A stretch of DNA of 64,000 bases from Leguminivora glycinivorella (lineage: Eukaryota; Arthropoda; Insecta; Lepidoptera; Tortricidae). Every line of letters begins with the position of its first letter. The stretch's first letter is position 1. Shown piece by piece: positions 19,272 to 28,899 of the stretch. Below the pieces are notes generated by a model. It saw only the letters and a program-made list of their open reading frames with translations, had not been told where the DNA came from and ran no database searches. The DNA lies in the NCBI RefSeq assembly GCF_023078275.1, contig NC_062978.1, positions 21,785,883 through 21,849,882 of the forward strand, given 5' to 3'. A program made the translations under genes and the position numbers.

Positions 19272-22200
19272 AGGCGGGGCCTGACTGCTGCTCTATGGAA
19301 CCGACCAGCCGCCGTCTCTTTGTCACCGATAGGGTGACAAAGTACCAATTTCTCATCGACACCGGATCAGATTTATGCTGCTACCCTTACCGCTGGCTCA
19401 GAGAGCCGAGGAGACCCACTGAGTGGGACCTTAGAGCAGCTAACGGTAGCACCATCCTGACCTACGGTACTGTCAACTTGAGACTGGACTTCGGGCTGCG
19501 ACGGGATTTCACATGGCAGTTTGTTGTGGCAGAAGTTAATTCAGCTATCATCGGTTCAGACTTTTTGGCTCACTACCATCTTCTACCAGATTGCCATACC
19601 CAACGCCTTGTAGACGGTAAGACAGGTCTCAAGACCATTTGCTCTACAGCTACTGTCACACAGCCCAGCATCAAATCCATCAGTCTACGGGACTCTCCTT
19701 TTGCACAAGTGCTTGCGGAGTTCCCTGACATCACTAAGCCTCCTGGATTTCAGCGGTTAGTCAAACACAATACGGTGCACCATATTAGGACCACAGAAGG
19801 CCCACCCATTTCTTGCCGTCCCCGACGCTTGGCACCTCAGAAGCTTTCTGCTGCCAAGGCGGAACTAGAGGACATGGTACGTATAGGGGTAGCTCGGCCA
19901 TCCGAAAGTGCTTGGTCCTCTCCACTGCACATGACAACGAAGAAAGACCAGTCCTGGCGTCCATGTGGCGACTATCGCGCACTGAATGCCAGGACTATTC
20001 CCGACCGCTATCCAGTGCGCCACATCAACGACTACGCGAATAACCTCGCAGGCGCCACCATCTTCAGCACACTTGATCTGGTAAAGGCGTACCACCAGAT
20101 CCCAGTAGCTGAGGACGACATACCTAAGACCGCCATCGTCACCCCGTTTGGCCTCTTCGAGTTCCCTTTCATGACATTTGGGTTAAGAAATGCAGGTCAA
20201 ACCTTCCAAAGGTTCATCGATGAGGTCACACGGGGTCTCGACTTTGTTTTCCCCTATATAGACGACATACTTGTCTACTCGGCTGACGAGACTCAACACA
20301 AGGAACATCTGCGAATCCTGTTCAAGCGGTTGCAGGAGTATGGGCTAGTTCTCAACCCTTCCAAGTGCGTCTTAGGCGCAAAGGAAGTAGTGTTCCTGGG
20401 ATACCACGTGAGCGCTGAAGGTACTCGCCCTCCTCAGGACCGTATTCAAGCTCTTATTGACTTTCCCCCTCCAAAAGACGTTCAAGGCGTGCGCCGTTTC
20501 CTTGGCATGATAAACTACTATCGCCGTTTCATCCCGCACGCCGCGAAATGCCAAGCACCTCTTGTGGATGCCGTAGTAGCCATAAATGGCAAGGGAGCCA
20601 AACCGTTCCCATGGACACCCGAGCTTCTGGCAAACTTCGAGGAGTGTAAGTCAAGCCTGTCTAACGCGACCCTACTCCAACACCCGGTCAACGATGCACC
20701 TCTGGGACTCTTCACGGATGCCTCCAGCGTCCACGTCGGATCCTGCCTACAGCAGTTCGTGAACGACCAATGGTGCCCTCTTGCCTTTTTCAGCAAAAAG
20801 TTGACCCCCCAGCAATCTCAGTGGCCAGCATACTATCGAGAACTCTTCGCGGTGTACGAAAGCGTACAACACTTCCGCCATATTCTCGAGGTTCAACATG
20901 TAACCATTTATACTGACCACAAGCCGCTGTTGTACGCTTTCGTACAACGTAGAGAAAAACTTCCGCCGTCGCAGCTGAACCAGTTGTCGTTCATTGGCCA
21001 ATTCACAACGGACATCAGATACATCAAAGGGGAGGACAACGTTGTGGCCGATGCGATGTCGCGGATCGAAGCCGTCTCGTTAGAGGAAGATTACGAGGCG
21101 CTCGCTAAATCACAATTAGAGGACCAAGAACTTGCCGATTTACGTCAAGGTAACTCCAGCCTTCAGCTCACACGCGTAGCTATACCTGGCACGGACATCT
21201 CCATCCTTTGTGACGTCTCCACTGGCAAGCCTCGTCCTTATCTGACCCCTTCATTTCGTCGTGCGGTGTTTGACAAGTTGCACAACTTGAGTCACCCCGG
21301 CGTTAGACCCACCACTCGACTTTTGGTTAACCGGTATGTATGGCCTTCCATTCGAAAGGACTGTCGCAGGTGGACTCAATCTTGCCTTGCGTGCCAACGT
21401 AGTAAGGTCTCAAGGCATACCTCAGCACCTCTAGGTACGTTCGAGCAACCATCTGGACGCTTCATGCACGTCCACATCGACATTGTTGGTCCCCTTCCCG
21501 TCTGCGATGACTATCGTTACTGTCTTACCGCCATTGACAGGGTTTCCAGGTGGCCAGAAGTGTGGCCGATGCGTTCCATTACTGCCGACGAGGTGGCCGA
21601 TACCTTCGTGCAGGGGTGGATATCTCGTTTTGGTGTTCCTGCTACAATAACTACCGACCAGGGCACCCAGTTCGAGTCTGATCTTTTCAGGCGGTTGCTG
21701 CACACCTGCGCCACCAAGCGCGTACGCACAACCGCGTATCATCCCTGCGCTAATGGGATGATTGAGCGCGTCCACCGCCAGCTTAAATCCGCACTCATGT
21801 GCCATTCAGGCTCGTGGACACGCGCTCTCCCTCTCGTTCTTCTCGGAATGCGGACCGCCTTCAAGGAGGACTTGAAGGCTACCGCTGCCGAGATGGTCTA
21901 CGGGGAGCCTCTCCGTCTGCCCGGGGAGATGCTAGTCGCTGAGTCGAACGAAGACCGACTCGACAATCCTGCTGATTTCGTCGTCCAGCTGCGACGCAAG
22001 ATGAGTGCTCTTCGTCCGACTCCTGCTTCGCGACACTCTACCCGGACCGTTTTCATCTCTAAAAATTTGCCCACGGCGACACACGTTTTTCTACGTGATG
22101 ACACTGTACGACGCCCATTGCAACCCCCTTACACAGGACCTTTTGCTGTAGTGAGGCGTTCCACGGACGGGAAAACCCTGACCCTGGAAGTTAAGAACAA

Positions 22201-22408
22201 AGAGGTTGTAGTGAGCGTCGATCGTGTCAAACCAGCTTTTGTGGACACAGAGGAGACTGTCGATTCTGGTGCTCCTGCTTCAGTGGCTCCGCCGCCTCAG
22301 GATGTACCTCATCCGCAGCCAGCTGCTACAGTGGCTACACAGCCTCAGGTTGTACCTCATCCGCAGCCGGCTGGACCCGCTCCTCCCTATTACCACAACC
22401 AACCGTGA
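19181..22408 (+). CDS. pol: Gypsy pol: protease, RT, RNase H, integrase
   Basis: Up to 1075 codons, open throughout, in the -1 frame relative to gag. Protease FLIDTGSDLCCYPY lies at about residue 57. Reverse transcriptase carries LDLVKAYHQIPV, FGLRNAGQTFQRF and YIDDILVYS (about 359). RNase H begins LFTDASS (about 510) with later TDHKPLLYAF and DNVVADAMSRI. Integrase has the zinc-binding HNLSHPGV...CLACQ (about 698-735) and a DDE core in HIDIVGP, TTDQGTQFES and MIERVH (about 765-860). The C terminus is Pro/Gln-rich with a repeated VPHPQPA segment. Translation probably depends on -1 frameshifting in the 19181-19271 overlap rather than on the ATG. Confidence 0.95.
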   Translation: MLVPQAVQHPGDQVQPALQLEVGKPEQRSVKAGPDCCSMEPTSRRLFVTDRVTKYQFLIDTGSDLCCYPYRWLREPRRPTEWDLRAANGSTILTYGTVNLRLDFGLRRDFTWQFVVAEVNSAIIGSDFLAHYHLLPDCHTQRLVDGKTGLKTICSTATVTQPSIKSISLRDSPFAQVLAEFPDITKPPGFQRLVKHNTVHHIRTTEGPPISCRPRRLAPQKLSAAKAELEDMVRIGVARPSESAWSSPLHMTTKKDQSWRPCGDYRALNARTIPDRYPVRHINDYANNLAGATIFSTLDLVKAYHQIPVAEDDIPKTAIVTPFGLFEFPFMTFGLRNAGQTFQRFIDEVTRGLDFVFPYIDDILVYSADETQHKEHLRILFKRLQEYGLVLNPSKCVLGAKEVVFLGYHVSAEGTRPPQDRIQALIDFPPPKDVQGVRRFLGMINYYRRFIPHAAKCQAPLVDAVVAINGKGAKPFPWTPELLANFEECKSSLSNATLLQHPVNDAPLGLFTDASSVHVGSCLQQFVNDQWCPLAFFSKKLTPQQSQWPAYYRELFAVYESVQHFRHILEVQHVTIYTDHKPLLYAFVQRREKLPPSQLNQLSFIGQFTTDIRYIKGEDNVVADAMSRIEAVSLEEDYEALAKSQLEDQELADLRQGNSSLQLTRVAIPGTDISILCDVSTGKPRPYLTPSFRRAVFDKLHNLSHPGVRPTTRLLVNRYVWPSIRKDCRRWTQSCLACQRSKVSRHTSAPLGTFEQPSGRFMHVHIDIVGPLPVCDDYRYCLTAIDRVSRWPEVWPMRSITADEVADTFVQGWISRFGVPATITTDQGTQFESDLFRRLLHTCATKRVRTTAYHPCANGMIERVHRQLKSALMCHSGSWTRALPLVLLGMRTAFKEDLKATAAEMVYGEPLRLPGEMLVAESNEDRLDNPADFVVQLRRKMSALRPTPASRHSTRTVFISKNLPTATHVFLRDDTVRRPLQPPYTGPFAVVRRSTDGKTLTLEVKNKEVVVSVDRVKPAFVDTEETVDSGAPASVAPPPQDVPHPQPAATVATQPQVVPHPQPAGPAPPYYHNQP

Positions 22409-22540
22409 TCGGCCAATTACCACACGTGCAGGCCGACACGTAAGATTCAAAGAGAAAGATGATTATTGTTATTTTTAATTACCTTTTAGTTCTAGTTTTG
22501 TAATTCTAGACTATTATTATTTCTTATGTTATCCTTCTCC

Positions 22541-22552
22541 GTGGGGGGGTGG
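22541..22552 (+). promoter_or_regulatory. Gypsy polypurine tract
   Basis: GTGGGGGGGTGG lies directly before the 3' LTR, the position from which plus-strand DNA synthesis is primed. It is interrupted by T. Confidence 0.75.
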
Positions 22553-22783
22553 TGTGGCGTGTAAATGTGTGCCTTAAACGGCCGAGTAAATTCTAGTCTG
22601 GCAACACCACCCCCGACACGCCCTTCTTCTTGTCTCGCACTACAACGAGCGCACACGCCGCTCTATCTTTTAATTAGATAATTAAGTTAAACCTTTGTTG
22701 TAACCTGAAAACCGAATTATACATCTCAAGAACATCCGCTGTATCATTGATGAAGACATCACCCTTCGCCCCCTATCCGGAAA
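22553..22783 (+). repeat. Gypsy 3' LTR (231 bp)
   Basis: Uninterrupted and identical to the two halves of the 5' LTR. It starts TGTGGCGTG, ends CCGGAAA, and is followed by TAGG. Confidence 0.97.
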
Positions 22784-22787
22784 TAGG

Positions 22788-23509
22788 TATCTAGTTAACC
22801 CTACCTATTTTTTATGAACTTATAAGTTATAATCTAATAATAAAACCATCGACGTATTAGGTAAGAATGAATGACCCCTTAAAAATACCTACTCAACCTA
22901 AAATTACAAGTAGGAACGTGCGTACCTAGAATAGGTGCATATTGTATGTTTGGTAATTAATTATAAATATTATAGTCAATTAAAATCAAGTATTTTAATT
23001 AAACCGAGTTTCAAAAGGTAGGTAGGTAGATACTTACTTACCCGTAATGTAACAATGAGTCCTACTTGAAACTAATAAAAAACCGAGGTACTTACCTAGA
23101 GGTCAAGCAATATTGTTGAGTCGAGAGGTCGACTCATGAGTGGTTGACCGCGCTACACTTGAGTTTTTGTTATAGTTTAGCCCTTGAAAATTATGAATGT
23201 AAAAAACGGACCTACAACTTTCAATTTCTATTAAGTCCAGTACTAATAGGAATGGAATCGATTGGCATCAAATAAACAATACGTAAAAAAAATTTTTTTT
23301 TTCGTACCAAATTGAATGAGAAGTTTTTCGCGATTTGTGACTTTTCGAGCCGGAATTTTTTTTTGGTCCCATACAAGCTTTTGATCCTGGATAGGGATGG
23401 GATCGATAGGCGTCAAAAAAAGTAGGTATGTCAAAAATGCCCTTTTTCTCACACCCTGTATGTTATTTCCAAAATCTGTAAATGCCATTTTTCATTACAT
23501 TACATCTAC
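22788..23509. other. AT-rich flank with diverged repeat, no gene
   Basis: Around 23245-23440 a block containing GGAATGGAATCGATTGGC recurs in diverged form as GGGATGGGATCGATAGGC about 140 bp later. This suggests an old tandem or TE-derived duplication. The minus-strand ORF at 23243-23488 is a by-product. Confidence 0.45.
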
Positions 23510-24352
23510 GCTCAGGATTCTATTTTTGAACTACTCGCTTCGCTCATGATTCTATTTTACAACCATAGAATACATTCGCTCGCTCGTAGTTCAACAATAG
23601 TTATTTGTTATACAAGGGAGCAAAGTTGTATTTTAACCGAGTGTGGAATTGCAACACGAACTAGCGAATGGATTCTAGGGTTCGAAAATAGAATCCTGAG
23701 CGAAGCGAGTAGTTCAAAAATAGAATCCTGAGCGTAGAGAGTGTTACAATACACACGAGGTAAAATAACTTTGCATCCCGTGTGTAACACACAACTTTTC
23801 ACCTCACTAAAGCGAGGAAACACGCAATAAAAACAACTGGAACATAATTGCACAGAAATAAGTCAATTTGCGTTTATTACAATTTCCACGATGCACGATG
23901 CACCGACCGACATCACAAAAGTTTCAAATTAAGAATCAAGAAGAAAAATCTATTAGGGTGCGTTCCGTTTCACGCGTTTTGAGATTGCAATGTTACTTAA
24001 GGTGCGTTCTGAATAAGTACAATGGAAGAGTCAAAAATACAATTCCTTGTTAGATTTCAAGTGTCTTATGGTAAAATCATGTTATAAAATTGTGTGAATT
24101 TTATATTTTTAGTCGGATGCAATCCGATATCAAATTATTTAAATTATTTTTACGTTCGCATCACATGATTTGTTAAGACAATTTAAGCCAGACAGGACAA
24201 TTTTCTCCCTGTGGAGAAAATTGTCCTGTCTGGGACATGCCTTTACAATTGACACGTTAGGATTTCAAATATCTCTCTTGTGGATAAAATGCGATTTTGC
24301 TATCTGTTTTTAAAGAATAAAAAAGTCCTTTCCGAGCTAGTGAGGTGAAAAG
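23510..24352 (-). repeat. Interspersed repeat family B, long copy with extra inverted arm
   Basis: Read on the minus strand, 24352-23594 begins TTTTCACCTCACTAGCTCGG and ends ATAACAAATAACTATT, like the 432-bp copies at 4767 and 56559. Its interior is about 330 bp longer and different. The conserved end includes CTCGCTTCGCTCA. The sequence 23510-23593 repeats the AGGATTCTATTTTTGAACTA block in the opposite orientation, so the end is palindromic. It joins directly to repeat C at about 24347. Confidence 0.75.
24189..24232. repeat. Perfect 20-bp hairpin
   Basis: CAGACAGGACAATTTTCTCC, a 4-base loop CTGT, then the exact reverse complement. It lies inside the long family-B repeat and is probably a fixed part of that element. 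Confidence 0.85.
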
Positions 24353-24550
24353 ATATGGGTGTACGTACAATCTTACTCAAAAATATGTCCCATAGCATCT
24401 TACTCTGGTCTGGTGTAATAAGAGCGTAGGTAGTAAGTACCATATATTTTTATGAGACGATTTTTTCTGTTCTACTTACATATTTGTTTTTACAGGGAGG
24501 TCAAGTTGGAGCTTAGCCGCTTATCTACGCTTGGGCTAACATTGATACTC
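24347..24550 (+). repeat. Interspersed repeat C, copy 2 (empty of MITE)
   Basis: Inverted relative to 5808-6156 and lacking the MITE, so it supplies the pre-insertion sequence around 24405-24420. Confidence 0.85.
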
Positions 24551-24713
24551 TAGCAAATAAAAGGTTTTATAATGAACCAAGAGCGTTAGCGGGTGTTCGA
24601 AATGTGGAATTTTGAGTTTCTATGGTTTCAAGGCACATGAGGGCAATTTGCCTCTGAGTGAAACCCAGAATAAATCATCTCACCAAAATGAAGAAAATTT
24701 AATGTATTTCTTA

Positions 24714-24808
24714 CGACCGTGGCAAACGAGCCACCACGCCACCTGATGGTAAGCATTCACCGTAACCTATGGCCACCTGGGATTCTGAAGGTGTTACAGG
24801 TGTTGAAT
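24714..24808 (-). repeat. SINE-like fragment, copy 1
   Basis: ACCGTGGCAAACGAGCCACC, CACCTGATGGTAAGC and CACCGTAACCTATGG match the reverse complement of 28078-28190. I recognise the family as very common in Lepidoptera. No tail is left at this copy. Confidence 0.65.
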
Positions 24809-25199
24809 ATTAATCATTAAAAATCATAATTTAAAATTCAGTTCTATCTACACATTCAACATACCTAGACAAAATTTTGCTTCACATTTAGATACCTATT
24901 ACAATACGTAACTTTTTTATTAATTTTTACACCATAAACTCACTTTATTTATTTTCGAACTGATTCGTATTTAATTATAGGTATTGATGATGATGACTTA
25001 CACTGCTGTGAATTCAAGTGTAAAGGATATGCGTTAGTAGTTGCTATAGGTAAATTTTTACAGTTAAAAATGTAGGTAAGTGATCATTTTAGATTCTGAT
25101 TGTGTGTCGTAAAGCGTGACTAATTGCCTACTTCTGATAACCGAAGAATATAAAAAGGGTCAGAGGGGTGGAACGTGTCATTAATTTAAATATTACGAT

Positions 25200-25633
25200 G
25201 CACTTGTTACTCGGCTCGGCTGCAGCCGCGAGCTTGCAGCTCGCTGCCGGGGCGTGCGTGTGAAGTGATCGGACGCATGTGTAAGCAGGAACAGGCAGCG
25301 CAACAAACGCTCATTCGTAATTATGTTGCATTATTTGTACGCGTTTTAGGGCTGGGACGGGCCTCCCTATCGCGTCGAGTCCTACGCTCCCTTCTCGCGC
25401 GCTTATTGAATAAGCCCGCGCGTTGCGTAACGCGCGGCCAATGACAGCACCCGTGCACATGCAAGGGGCGGAGTCGTTACGTCACTGCGCTCTTCTCTCG
25501 CGCGCAGTCGCCGTGACGTCACACCCGCTGAACCCCCTCACCCTTTACCCCGCGCGTGCACCCGCTACACTAGCGCCAATGCTGCCGGCGGCTCGCATCG
25601 GAAACTTGTGACAAAACACTCGCGCGCTTAAAG
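25200..25633 (+). promoter_or_regulatory. GC-rich promoter region upstream of the first coding exon
   Basis: A sharp change from AT-rich DNA to CpG-rich sequence that contains TGACGTCA (25514-25521) and TTACGTCA (25477-25484), CRE-type sites for bZIP factors. The start codon context AAAGATGGCGG also matches a YY1/Pho-type motif often found just downstream of TATA-less starts. No TATA box is evident. The transcription start is not determined. Confidence 0.6.
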
Positions 25634-25947
25634 ATGGCGGATGGGTCGCGCGAGGACGGCGCCGACCCGATATTAATGAAAAAAATAACTTTTTCCGCGC
25701 CAGATACAGGACACGGTGACTCAAAAAAGTGTAGTGATAAAACGTTTGAAGGTGATAAAAAGAAGTTATCATTCTATACCGAACTAAAAACCTGTGAGAA
25801 AAGTGATTCGGGCGGCGTGGCCGCGGATGATTCCGCTGCGGTGGGCTCCGAGACCGCTGAAAAATCAACTAAAGTGATCGAGGAGAACGGGGACGACAGG
25901 AAGAAGCGATGTTTCGACAGATACGACAGCTCGGAGTCTTCTGACAG
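25634..25947 (+). CDS. First coding exon of an unidentified plus-strand gene (exon A)
   Basis: It encodes 104 full codons plus two bases from ATG (AAAGATGG context) to a CAG|GTGAGT donor at 25948, so the exon ends in phase 2. If not spliced, the frame would end at the TGA inside the donor. The protein part is hydrophilic, begins MADGSREDGADPILMKKITF, is rich in Lys, Asp and Ser, and ends RYDSSESSD. It has no signal peptide, membrane segment or domain I recognise, so it resembles the disordered N terminus of a nuclear or signalling protein. The downstream exons are outside the window or not recognisable, so the first intron exceeds 38 kb. I cannot name the gene. Confidence 0.72.
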
Positions 25948-27100
25948 GTGAGTTTGTTCTGTTTTCTGTTAGGAATTTGAGTAAAAGTTTCAAAGTCGGA
26001 GATAAAGTTTGTTGTCGGCGGCATCGAAACCTGCGAGTCAATGCTCCAGTGACCGGAGGCTATTGTGCTGGTTTCGATGTCATGGTCATTGTAGTTGTAG
26101 ACGAAGGTATTGGTGGGTCGTAGCGAGTTCGGTTGAATGGCCTGAGAGCGGCACGAGGGACGCGCCGTGATAACAGAACCAATCGGCGATCGCGCTCGTA
26201 ATGATTACATAGACATACTTGTTACTATGTATACACGTATTGTTACGCAAGTGCTGGCGTAGAGGCGTGTGATGTGCCAGTCTGATGAGTTAATCTCATT
26301 GAGAACCAGTTATTGTGTTACTTAATTAATGGTTGCTAACTGTAATTCGTGGTCTCACTCAAATCATTCAATTATTATCTTGCTAAGCTTCCTTACAGAA
26401 TATCTTTTATATCTTCAAGGATCTATTGTATTATCCTGTTGGTTTTAGTTAAAAAAAATTGCGGTAACAGACAGAAAAGACACACAATTGCTTCTTAAGT
26501 CTGACTTCCATATTACAAGAGTTGCATTATATCATAATAATATTTTTTACATAGAAATTATGATTATGAGTAGAGTAACATCAACAAGGTTATCATAATG
26601 CACAAGCCACATTCTAAATGACAACTGGCTCTTCCCGTGTCTCCTCAATACTATTGTAGTAAGGTTTCATTCTGTTTTAATATAATAACATTGTTTATTA
26701 TTATCAAGCAATTCCATATACATAATTACACATTTGAACAGATCTGAAGTTGTTAATGTATATTCTCTAGTATGTTCTCTTTCTTTTCTACTCCTGGCAT
26801 GGGATGCTTATCCGTTAATATTATGCTAATGGTGGCTAACTGAATGACAAATTTTTGACAGAAGCGTACAAATGGTTAAATACTACTTTTGTAAAATAAA
26901 TTGTATTAACCATACCCTAGATCTTTGCAGTCCGGGATTCTTTTAGATTATTTTTGACTCCAAACTTATTAAATGAAACTTTAAATGCTTTGTGAGGTCA
27001 TTTTCAGATTTCCTGCTTTCTTTCAATAGGCTCGGATGCCTTATAGGCCAGAATTTAGATCAAGCAATAAGCAATTCAAATTGTCTTGACAACATTTAAT
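25948..27100 (+). other. Intron sequence after exon A
   Basis: AT-rich apart from 25950-26290, with no further exon seen. A 10-bp inverted pair (CATCGAAACC at 26022-26031 and GGTTTCGATG near 26072-26081) encloses about 40 bp. Confidence 0.5.
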
Positions 27101-27106
27101 AATTTA

Positions 27107-27395
27107 GACCCACTTGCACCAATCACTTAACTCAGGTTTAGTGGGCTGTCATCTGTCAAATTCCATATAAAATGGAGGGTTAACTCTCCATTCTCTCAGG
27201 ACGGCCTTGTACCACGTGGAGGTGGTCAGTGGAGAAGGAGGCTGGCGCAAGTGGACTAGGCTGGAAGGATTTGGAAGCAGTCGCCCAGGATCGTGAAAAG
27301 TGGAAGATTCTTCTAAGAGCCCTATGTCCCTAGTGAGGGATAACAGGAATACATCATCATCATCAACTCTCCATTTTCGTTGGTGCAAGTGGCCC
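27107..27395. mobile_element. MITE with TTA duplication, interrupted by a LINE 3' fragment
   Basis: The ends read GACCCACTTGCACCAA and TTGGTGCAAGTGGCCC (inverted, one mismatch), flanked by TTA at 27104-27106 and 27396-27398. A 172-bp insertion plus its 11-bp duplication splits it, so the original MITE was about 106 bp. TTA duplication suggests a PIF/Harbinger-type relative. Confidence 0.85.
27193..27364 (+). mobile_element. 5'-truncated LINE 3' end nested in the MITE
   Basis: Flanked by AACTCTCCATT at 27182-27192 and 27365-27375 and ending in a (CAT)n tail. The coding strand just before the tail reads like the C-terminal residues of an RTE-type LINE, but this is too short to classify. Confidence 0.8.
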
Positions 27396-27623
27396 TTACA
27401 GGTCATCATCATTTGCCCTTATCCCATTCAATTGGGGTCGGAACAGCATGTCTTCTTCTTCCACACACCTTTATCTCCCATCATCACATCATTTGCTTAC
27501 ATTTGTTTCATATCATCTCTTACACAGTGCATGAATCATAATAATATACAGTAGTTTTAGGTGCTTTGTTACCGTTTGTTGTATTTGACATGTCTGCCGA
27601 CTTTTGGCATCTAGCATTGACAG

Positions 27624-27760
27624 GTTTATTTATTTATTTATTTAAACTTTATTGCACAACCAAAGAAACATGTACAAATGGCGGACTTAATGCCAAAAGG
27701 CATTCTCTACCAGTCAACCATTGGGTTAAACAGAGACATATATGTTGGTGCAGGAAAAAT
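27624..27760 (-). repeat. LINE 3' end with TTTA-repeat tail
   Basis: (TTTA)n at 27628-27643 followed by AACTTTATTGCACAACCAAA and CATGTACAAATGGCGGACTT. This is a 3' UTR block of a CR1-like LINE or derived SINE that I recognise from lepidopteran genomes, here reading on the minus strand. Confidence 0.65.
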
Positions 27761-28077
27761 AATAGCTACCAGAGTACCAGAGACAAATATAATCGTGACA
27801 TCAAACATAAATTTACTAAACTAAGGTTGAATACTAATACTTATATAAATTTATATAAAGATAGACTAATACATATAATTACATATATTCTGATGGTGAA
27901 CATTATTTGAATTCTTCTGTCAGAAGATGCTTGCGGAGCAGTCGTAGGTTTCTGTACATTTCTTGGCTAGTAATCACAGTATGTTACGTCAATACAATAC
28001 ATAACCACTTGTTACATTATCTAATTAACAATGTTGTCTGAAAGAGGTCACTCTTTAGTAATAAGGTCACCTTTTGT

Positions 28078-28193
28078 TTAACGCGCACGTGACACCCCTT
28101 GAGTTGCGGGCGTCCATAGGTTACGGTGACCGCTTTCCATCAGGCGGGCCGTATACCTGTTTGCTACCGACGTGGTATTAAAAAAAAAAAACC
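28078..28193 (+). repeat. SINE-like element with poly(A), copy 2
   Basis: GCGGGCGTCCATAGGTTACG, GTGACCGCTTTCCATCAGGC and GTTTGCTACCGACGTGGTAT are followed by 12 As. Same family as 24714-24808, in the opposite orientation. Confidence 0.75.
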
Positions 28194-28654
28194 TCTTGAA
28201 TTTATGAATTAATGTTGTGTGTGTTCCATTGCATGTATTTTGAGGTTCTGTAATAAAGTAGTAATATGTTGTACTTATCATTTCTGCATGACGATTGTGA
28301 AACGGTGGCCTGATAGTCACTATCTTTAATGAACGTGGAGTAATTAACATAGTTTATTTACCCAAAATTATCATACCCATTGCAAAATTATCAGTAGTTG
28401 AACTTGGCTCACTTGGCTGCCTATTAAACTCTAGGTCACTAAAAATAACACTGAAATGTCAGTTGTGATAAAAATGTAATCTTTGTCTTTATGTTCCAGA
28501 TGATATAATGAAATATTGTTATTTTGATAAGAAAGATACAACCATTTATGGGTTTTGTTTAAATTTATTTTGAGATTGAAATCTATACAAAACCCATACC
28601 ATGTTTTTTAGTTTAATAATAGAATTGGTCTGGGCATGTACCCTGTAGGATATT

Positions 28655-28897
28655 CGGATTTTTTTATATATTGGGGACACCTTACACAGATCAACTTAGC
28701 CCCAAACTAAGCAAAGCTTGTACTATGGGTGCTAAGCGACGATATACATACTTAAATAGATAAATATATACATAGAAAACATCCATGACTCAGGAACAAA
28801 TATCTGTGCTCATCACACAAATAAATGCCCTTACCCATTCGAACCCAGGACCGCGGCTTAGCAGGTAGGGTCACTACCGACTGAGCCAGACCGGTCG
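28655..28897 (-). mobile_element. tRNA-derived SINE
   Basis: On the minus strand the head contains an A-box-like TGGCTCAGTCGG (28877-28888) and a B-box-like GGTTCGAAT (28837-28845), spaced as in a tRNA-type RNA polymerase III promoter. A body with AGCACAGATATTTG and CATGGATGTTTTC follows. The pattern matches a SINE family common in Lepidoptera. It is not a tRNA gene because the rest of the cloverleaf is lacking. Confidence 0.75.
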
Positions 28898-28899
28898 TC

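Larger units (their letters stand above)
6232..22783 (+). mobile_element. Gypsy (CsRn1/Kabuki-like) LTR retrotransposon carrying two nested LINEs
   Basis: Two 231-bp LTRs enclose gag and pol. The 5' LTR is 6232-6350 plus 11846-11957 and the 3' LTR is 22553-22783. TAGG lies immediately outside at 6228-6231 and 22784-22787. Removing the CR1 LINE (6351-11841) and the RNase H LINE (12287-18000) leaves an element of about 5.3 kb. The primer-binding site, the gag Cys-His motif and the domain order protease-RT-RNase H-integrase fit the CsRn1 clade of Ty3/Gypsy elements. No env frame is present between pol and the 3' LTR. The LTRs are identical, so insertion was recent. Confidence 0.95.

Noticed and set aside
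19785..22104. Many ORFs on the minus strand of pol
   Set aside because: They are shadows of the GC-richer pol frame and lack any domain.
22409..22552. env gene of an errantivirus-like Gypsy
   Set aside because: Only about 140 bp lie between the pol stop and the 3' LTR, and no envelope-like frame exists.
24189..24232. miRNA precursor or intrinsic terminator
   Set aside because: The stem is short and perfect with a 4-base loop inside a mobile repeat; terminator logic does not apply to this genome.
28837..28888. tRNA gene
   Set aside because: A- and B-box-like sequences are present but the cloverleaf is not; the context is a SINE.
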